From the NCBI GenBank assembly GCA_029962745.1, contig CM057156.1, forward strand, positions 31,663,853-31,727,852: DNA of 64,000 nt, in the 5' to 3' direction. The stretch is from Echinometra lucunter. Its lineage: Eukaryota; Echinodermata; Echinoidea; Camarodonta; Echinometridae. The position numbers were made by a program, and so were the translations under genes. The notes beneath the pieces are model-generated. The model was not told the origin of the DNA, did no database searches, and saw nothing but the letters and a program-made list of their open reading frames with translations. Every line of letters starts with the position of its first letter. The stretch's first letter is position 1. Positions 57,229-64,000 of this stretch are shown here, in pieces.

Positions 57229-58225
57229 AAAGGAAACTCAACTTTTAAAAAATTCCTAAAAATCAAATATATATCTCCTGGTATCGAACTTCATCATCAT
57301 TATGAAAGAGTAATTTATATGCTTTCCCATGGTAACCTGCTTAGGCTTTTAGAGTCATGCATCACTGAACACCAATGTCTTCAAAATTTTGTGCGAAATC
57401 CCAGGTGTTACACTTACTGGCACAACATAATATGCATGATGTTAATGAGATGCCTTCTATCAAATAGATGCTCCAATTTTCAAAAAGGATTATTTTCCCC
57501 ATCATTTCGGTGTTAGTAAGGAGCAACTATGCATCAGGGTGTTTGCTGAAATTATAAAGCCTCTTCAGATGAGAAGCATTTGCGAAGAAGACAGCCTCGC
57601 TGAATTTTGATAAGTTTACTTGCCAAAGAACCAGTGCGAATTGAAAAAGAATGGAAATTCCAAGTAATGCAAATAAAGCAAAGACAAGAAGTATAAAAGA
57701 GGGAAAAGAATATCATATTTGTGTACGGAGATTTGACTTTGCAGGAGTTTTAGGTTTTTTTTCCACAAATGTCTGTGTTTTTAAAAGCAATTTTGATTGC
57801 TGCAGCACCACAGATAAGCATGTTACTTGTGCTCCTTGAAGATCTAACTTCTTCTTGGTCAAGATGTATGACTGTCAGTCATCTCGTTTTTCGTTGTGTG
57901 AAGTTCATCAGACACTTTGCTCAGGCATAAACCCAATCACAATAAGATTCGTTTACTAACGGATGGCTATGGAGAGCTACCAAGATAAGTTTACAAAGCC
58001 ATTTGACTCACACCCTGCCTATTGTGTTTTTGAGGAGGTGGTTTTGTGATTTTTGAGATTTTTCACAAAATTTTGAAGACAGTGGCATTCATTGATGCGT
58101 GACCTTGGAAACTAATACTAGCTACTTTTGAAAAGCATATGAACTAGTCTTTTATATGATATGGAATTCAACACCTGTAAATGCATAATCAATTAACAAG
58201 AATTTTCAAAGTTGAGTTTCCTTTT
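57229..58225. mobile_element. about 1-kb TIR element, AAAGGAAACTCAACTTT ends
   Basis: AAAGGAAACTCAACTTTTAA near 57229 is inverted at 58200-58225 (TTCAAAGTTGAGTTTCCTTT). T runs lie outside both ends. The interior frames (57319-57516, 57651-57839) show no recognisable domain. Confidence 0.6.
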
Positions 58226-59336
58226 GTTTTTTAACGCCCAGTATTAGCGTCTTGTTGACAGTGATGCAAAACTTTTATCTAAGCATAAGCATGCAAAATA
58301 TTTCAATCGTTTGTAAACGATTTTCTAAAGCGAAATTTGAAATTATAAATGCCCTTGGGCGCACGAACATGTTTCCACGATTTGACATTCACTTTAATTC
58401 ATTTTCAAATTTTCAACTTCTCAAGTTGGTAAATCATTGGCAATTAAATTAATTAATGTCGGCGACTTTCACTACACGTACATGTATATCGAAAAATTAA
58501 ATAGCAATGGCATAGAGGTACTGCTTAACATTTGAAATAAAAATGAAAATGAAAATCCCATTTTTTTTTCTTACAAACCTCTCTGTCTGTATGACATTAC
58601 GTCCTCCCTGTATCTGAAAAGAATATCCTACTAATACTGAAACTTAATAAATAAATACAACATACAACAAGTATCAATTCCACTTACCTATTTTACAAAA
58701 TTACCTAAATGAAGTGCCATATTTTGAAACATGATGTTAACAAAACTTTCAAGTTTTATATCCCTTCGATGATTGTGCTTGATTTTTTTTTTCACTTGTA
58801 AAAGCCATATAGTAATAGTGGTTTACTAAGTCATTATCATAGCTTTCGAAATAACAAGGAAACGGATATGGCTTGGGAAAACTGAATATAGATACAAGAA
58901 TTTCTCTTTTTTATTTATTTTTTAAAAATATGTTGAACGGAAGCTTTTCAAAGAATTGTGAAAAGACTTCATAGGACTGAAATAACGGCACGCAGAATGA
59001 ATAATCTTTCGAATGTACCAATAAAAACAAATGTACGTTTTCCAAGTTTGTAGAAAAAAGCGGATCGACCAATCACTTATAGGGCATGTTTGAGGGGTCC
59101 ATAACTCAAAATTAAATATATCAGATAGGGAACATATCTGCTATAAGCAGCTTGATTTAATGAATATGATTTTCCATATAAATTCTTTTTGTTCGAGTTA
59201 CTTGACGAATCATACATTTACCTGTTGAAAAAAAGCATTTGTGTGAAATACATACGAAATACATACTGACAAGAGAAATGCACTTTTGATCTTGAAAATG
59301 TCTATATATTACCTAATGCTCTAAATTAATATACCA

Positions 59337-60221
59337 TTATTCGGTTGATGTCTTCTCCTTCTTGGTATCGTATCCCCTGAACTCCCATCCCATCAGCTTG
59401 TCGAGCCAAGTCAGATGCGGCATATAGTTCGACATCGGCTTCATATGATGGAGATCGTGCTTGCGTGGTCCTGCGACGATCTCAAACGGGATAATGAGCG
59501 AGAGGGAGAAGGGGAACTCGTAGCCAGCATGGGCCTCGACGCTGATCCAGATATTGAAGAGCTGGAAACCAAAATAGCTGAAGGTGTGGCACTGGAGCAT
59601 TTTGGGGATGATGGCTGTGGTGGCCCCAACGAAGATGAGTTCGACGGGGTGGAGGTACTGGGTGACCCAGCAGAACGGTGAGTGATACTGGTGATGGACG
59701 GAGTGGATGGCACGGTAGGCCCACCTGTTCGTGTGGAACCAGTAGTGGAGAACACCATAGGAGAGATCGAAGATGAAGAGACAGATGGATTGGTCCCAGA
59801 GGAAAGTCGAGAGGAGAGGGGCGTCATCGGGGAGAGGGAATGGAGGTGCGTACATGTACTGGAGGACTCCGGCTGGGATGATGTACAGGGCGTGGTTCCA
59901 CATTGTCAGAACCAGGGTGTTGTAGAGTTGGGGTACAGTGACATGGATGTCTTGATGGAGCTTGTACTTTCTCAGCCATGCCCAATGTTTCACACCATAC
60001 AAATCAAGGAACATGTAGATGAGACAGAGAAAGAAATAATAACCGACAGCCATCCCGACTGGGAAAGCTGGTGAGCAGAGGACCTCGTCACCGAAAACAA
60101 TGCGAAGCCCGTTCCATATAGGCTGAAGAACCGACCGACTTCCATCTAAACCCGCCATGTCCATGGTATCACGGGTGAAATTATGCCATGCGACAGATAA
60201 ATCTTGCCCAACGGCAGCCAT
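59337..60221 (-). CDS. cholesterol 25-hydroxylase-like, fatty acid hydroxylase superfamily, 294 aa
   Basis: One uninterrupted frame from ATG 60221 to TAA 59337. The protein is a membrane-bound diiron oxygenase of the sterol desaturase/fatty acid hydroxylase superfamily. Three histidine boxes are present: HYWFH (159-163), HSVHH (173-177) and HDLHH (255-259), together with further His at 180 and 191. Hydrophobic segments lie at about 54-76, 100-122, 136-158 and 192-225. The length is close to vertebrate CH25H (about 270-300), which also has no intron. The C-terminal KKEKTSTE is polar. CH25H makes 25-hydroxycholesterol in the endoplasmic reticulum; here the sterol substrate and position are inferred from similarity only, and a C4-methylsterol-oxidase-like or alkylglycerol-type role is possible. 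The coding DNA is much GC-richer than its surroundings. Three antisense open frames are shadows. Confidence 0.9.
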   Translation of the reverse strand: MAAVGQDLSVAWHNFTRDTMDMAGLDGSRSVLQPIWNGLRIVFGDEVLCSPAFPVGMAVGYYFFLCLIYMFLDLYGVKHWAWLRKYKLHQDIHVTVPQLYNTLVLTMWNHALYIIPAGVLQYMYAPPFPLPDDAPLLSTFLWDQSICLFIFDLSYGVLHYWFHTNRWAYRAIHSVHHQYHSPFCWVTQYLHPVELIFVGATTAIIPKMLQCHTFSYFGFQLFNIWISVEAHAGYEFPFSLSLIIPFEIVAGPRKHDLHHMKPMSNYMPHLTWLDKLMGWEFRGYDTKKEKTSTE

Positions 60222-62740
60222 TTTTGTGTTTGTGAATTCAACTTCCTATATCCTGGGATATTGTATGACTTCTAAATAATATCCTGCCCACGCAGGAAGA
60301 TGACTATTATAGTAGACTCCTAATTCAAGGAAAGCATGTTCACCGTTCGCATATAGATGACTGTGATTTTGCGAGAACGAATGGTGGGGATTTATTTCAC
60401 GTAAAGAAGAAAATACAAGTTAGCTTGATAATTCATTTATCAAAACTAGGCGACAGCATCGCAGAACTGCTGAATTTAAGAATCCATGTATTAAGCTTGC
60501 CTTCTTAATTCATCCGTTTATTTCTGATAAAGGTTTTGCAGCAATCCGATTGGATGCTCTTATCTCAATAATGAACAAGCTTGTAGCATTGACCCACCAA
60601 TGAAATGATCCCGAGCTTTACACAATAAAATATTTGTGTAATCGAAGAAAAATGGTTGTAATTATTTGCTCCGTTCGGCAGGTTCAAATTCACCTTGTCA
60701 TACTAATCTCAGGCAAGTCCCTGCTGATATTAAAATCATCTCGTCTTATGAAAGTAAATGTAGCAAACGTATATTGTGGCTGTCGCGCGGCTTTCTCCTT
60801 CCTCGATACATTTGCGGTTATAAAAGCCGTCCGCTGAATGCAGACGACATCAACACAAAGACGAAAGTTTGTTCACCCCTCTGCCCCTTCAAGTAAGACG
60901 TATGAAAGTTTGTCGAACCATGTGTCGTGCCTGCTTGCCAACACCAATCCTGAACGCTTGAGAATGGGTGAGATAAACAGAATTATTCGAATTTCCGTCT
61001 CTTATGCAAAAGATGCCAGTCATTTTACTTTTAAAAAAAATGTGGGAAGTAAGGTAGAAGGTAGGCCTACAAGATCAAGACGGAAACCAATAAACATCTG
61101 GGAAGAGAATATTAAACTTTGAAGTATAACACGAGTGAATCACAAATGAAAATACTAGAAATGAGCGAGAGATTAAAAAAAATGTTTTTGTCAACCTCCA
61201 AATCGGAAGACAGTACTATAATAGTCAAAAACTCTTTTTATGTCAGACATGCTAATACCTATTCCCAAACACTATAAGGCTGAGATACTATAGGCAAAAC
61301 AAAAACAAAACCCTCGCTTTCGAATGTTATATTTTGAACGGCTCTTTGATCGATAATAACACTGTGGCAAAGACTTATAGGAAAACATTATCGATATACC
61401 TATAATATTGCCCATTCGGATTGCGTAATCCGTCATTGTAATGTTTTCACATTACAAGAGAAGGCGCAAAAAGCGGATTGACTGAAGGGGTTGACTTCTT
61501 CAATTCATTGTGATCACGTTATCTATTTATAGTGCAATTGGTATCAGACTAATAGAATAGCTCAAAGAAGAGGATAAAGAAGGTTATACTGAATATTTGC
61601 TTTAAATAAATATTAGGAATAAAGTGTTTTTTTCAAATTTTAATAGGCTTTACAGTACATAATTAAACTTCGTGGACTGTAAGTTCATATCAATACCAAT
61701 ACATATTTATAGTATCGTATAACCATAAATCAATTTAGGGGACAACATCATGAATTCGGAACATGATTAGTGAAGCTATAGGTTGTATATAGGAATATGA
61801 GTGACAGGCTTATAAATCAGTGAATACTGTTGCGTCGGTCCCAGACGTAAATAATCATATTTGATTGATGCACGTCTATCAAAACCCAATTCGAGAGAGA
61901 GAGCATTTTAGATAGCTTAGCCATTCATTCACATAACATAATCTATATACGTTTGAATTTTTCAGAAATATGAAAAAATAATCGTAAAATTAACAATGTT
62001 AATTCGGAAAATTAAAAGATAACCATTCAAGCTTAAAAGATAAACATTTAAGCTTGACCACTGCAAGCTTTAGTTTGAAACAAATTTCATTTTTTCTCAG
62101 TCGCTATGAAACAAACCCAGGGGCGTAGATAGCATTTTTTGCTTAAATTGTCGTTTGATTATTAGAATTGTCTTATGTATGGGAAGTTTAAAAAGCGATA
62201 TCTACATTTGGAGGCTTGGGTAGCCTGAATAGTGTTTGGACATTTTCCTTTAAAAAGAAAGTGAAAGGAAGGACAAAAGAAAGAAAAAAAGACGGAATGA
62301 AAGAGAAAGAAACAAAAACAGACAGTTTCAGTTCCGTGGAGTGTTTAACGGGAATTTTCCGGTGTGTTAATTATAATTATTTTCAGGATAATCTGATGAA
62401 CAGTATAAACCATATTAGTACTTCTTTGAATAATCATTGCTTGCGGTAAAGAGAGAAAGTTGAACGGTATATCTCACTTCGGGATACTTTTTTTTAAAGA
62501 ACACATTTCTCCCTCCTTTGGAGTTTCTATATTTTTCTTTCTTTCTTTCTTGTTTTTATGTTTTACGAGAGATTACCTTCAATACATATGTTTGCACTTT
62601 CCTGTCGAAGTATGAGGATACTTGGTCGCCTTGCCGCTAGGAAATATAAGGTGATGTTCCGAATATCGAACTTTAAAAATCCCCCGGAGGAATCGGGGCC
62701 GGGCCGCAGTCCCGCCCCCTTTTGCCTTGTAAACCTGAGA
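60222..62740. other. upstream region of the hydroxylase gene; no other gene seen
   Basis: Contains the presumed promoter side of the - strand hydroxylase gene, but no clear TATA or other core element was picked out. Open frames at 60634-61122 show no domain. The word GGGGCGTAGATAGC at about 62118 resembles the CACTGGCGTAGC element end. Confidence 0.5.
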
Positions 62741-63057
62741 GTGTTTCATAAAGCTGTTCATAAAGTTACAAATGACTTTACGAACGACTGGAATATGCCA
62801 AGCCAAATGGGATTCTCAATCATGATAAATCGCATCAGTGAAAAGAAGAAAATATGCAGACGAAGATTGATATTACCCTTGTTTACAAACATTAATATTG
62901 CAAAGTTTCTTTTTTTCCACAATTTAATTGAGATAATGGGAAAGGCAGTCTACTTTTGTTAAAATGTCAGGAAAAACTTTGGGCATCCCATTTAGCACTT
63001 CATATTTCAGTTGTTCGTATAGTCATGCAAAACTTTACGAACAGCTTTATGAAACAC
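62741..63057. mobile_element. MITE, about 317 bp, GTGTTTCATAAAGCTGTTC ends
   Basis: GTGTTTCATAAAGCTGTTCA at the left, GAACAGCTTTATGAAACAC at the right followed by a C run. Inner arms pair through TAAAGTTA/AACTTTACGAAC words. Confidence 0.8.
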
Positions 63058-63170
63058 CCCCCCCCCCCCCGGGAGTAATTTTTTGAATCACGATCATTTC
63101 CCGTTAGAATGAGTTCCTCCGTAAGCACTGGTAAGAGTATGAGTGCAAATTAAAGGGTGAATACCTCCGC

Positions 63171-63845
63171 TTAACCCTAAAAAGGCTGGGGATGGAATCC
63201 ACCGCCCCCCCCCCCCCCTCGACGTTTCGCGCGATATGTCCGCAACTCGCTCAGATGTCGCTGTGACGCTGCATGACTTTTTTCTGTAGCATCTCGCGCA
63301 TCTTTTGAGACCAAAATTGCGACGTCCGGGTACGCGGTAAGGTAAAGGTATGATTAGTTTTACTATTAATGATCAAAATCAATTAGTTTTAGACTGGTTA
63401 TGATCCAAATAGTATTACCGACGAATTTTGTCGAAAAAAACAATAAAAATAAAAAAAATATTTAAAAAAATACATAAGAAATTTCAAACAATGAAATACA
63501 TAAGAAAGTAAATTTGATTCCAGTTTTTTTTTTTCGTGTATACTTGTTAACAACACTACAAACATGACAAAGAGTATTTACAACAAATATAAGACTATTT
63601 GGAGCTTCATCTAGTGATTTATAGCAAAAAGTCTGATTTACGCATAAATTAGCATCATTAATTACCTAATGAATTATTTTGTAAAATTTAACTACGGAAA
63701 TTGGTAGATGACGTCACGGGTAACGTGCGTGCCAATTTTCGGCGCGATCAACGGTGGAGATCTCAGGGGGTGGAATCAGCCCCCCCCCCCCCCCCCCCCC
63801 CCCCGCTATAGCATCGCTCAAAAAGCCCAGCCTGGTTAGGGTTAA
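63171..63845. mobile_element. second TTAA-type MITE family, 675 bp
   Basis: TTAA then CCCTAAAAAGGCTGGG at the left; CCCAGCCTGGTTAGGG then TTAA at the right. A subterminal GGATGGAATCC/GGTGGAATCAG word with long C runs lies near each end. The TTAA site and CCCT ends suit a piggyBac-type mobiliser. Confidence 0.75.
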
Positions 63846-64000
63846 AACTAAGCCTAATTCTTTGCTTTTCTCCTCTTATTTATGGCTGTATTGTATTACA
63901 CAAAAACTACGTAGGCTATGGGACTGGTCTACAAAGCTTGTCACACCCGCCTAAAAGGTGTGTCAAAATATTGATTAGAATTCAAACTTTCTCCTGCAAA

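Noticed and set aside
59415..60074. Long open frames antisense to the hydroxylase and in its other frames
   Set aside because: They are shadows of a GC-rich coding exon whose own frame has all three histidine boxes.

Overview
The window looks like nuclear DNA of a multicellular animal, most likely a marine invertebrate deuterostome and probably an echinoderm of the sea-urchin kind. Genes are split by long introns with GT-AG borders, the DNA is AT-rich, and it is crowded with microsatellites, C/G homopolymers, LINE fragments and many short inverted-repeat elements. The species is my inference; no marker in the window fixes it.

Three protein-coding genes can be followed with confidence. (1) A complete SLC43-type major-facilitator transporter on the + strand, ten coding exons from 29461 to 37842, joining in frame to 566 residues, with a poly(A) signal at 37929. 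(2) A complete SWEET (SLC50/MtN3) sugar transporter on the + strand, six coding exons from 42890 to 46929, about 246 residues. (3) A single-exon cholesterol 25-hydroxylase-like protein (fatty acid hydroxylase superfamily, three histidine boxes) on the - strand, 59337-60221, 294 residues. Two related first exons of a rhodopsin-type GPCR lie on the - strand: an open copy at 13794-14138 and a frameshifted copy at 5716-6073. Their downstream exons were not found here.

Layout: 1-5 kb holds LINE remains; 5-6.1 kb a MITE and the broken GPCR exon; 8.7-12.9 kb MITEs, a degenerate minisatellite and a decayed Gypsy integrase; 13.8-14.2 kb the intact GPCR exon; 15-22 kb is gene-poor with C-rich repeats; 22.3-27.5 kb is a dense cluster of inverted-repeat elements; 27.5-29.2 kb a LINE with a nested SINE, then a tandem duplication; 29.4-37.9 kb the SLC43 gene; 38-42.2 kb LINE tails, ATT microsatellites and a MITE; 42.9-46.9 kb the SWEET gene; 47-59 kb is gene-free with several MITEs; 59.3-60.2 kb the hydroxylase; 60-64 kb MITEs.

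The two transporters are neighbours but nothing shows that they act together; SLC43 members move large neutral amino acids or nucleobases and SWEETs move sugars. The strongest structural theme is the non-autonomous DNA transposons: at least four families can be delimited with target-site duplications (8 bp hAT-like, TTAA piggyBac-like) or long terminal inverted repeats, and several sit inside introns of the transporter genes. No bacterial-type operon, CRISPR array or new enzymatic system was seen.
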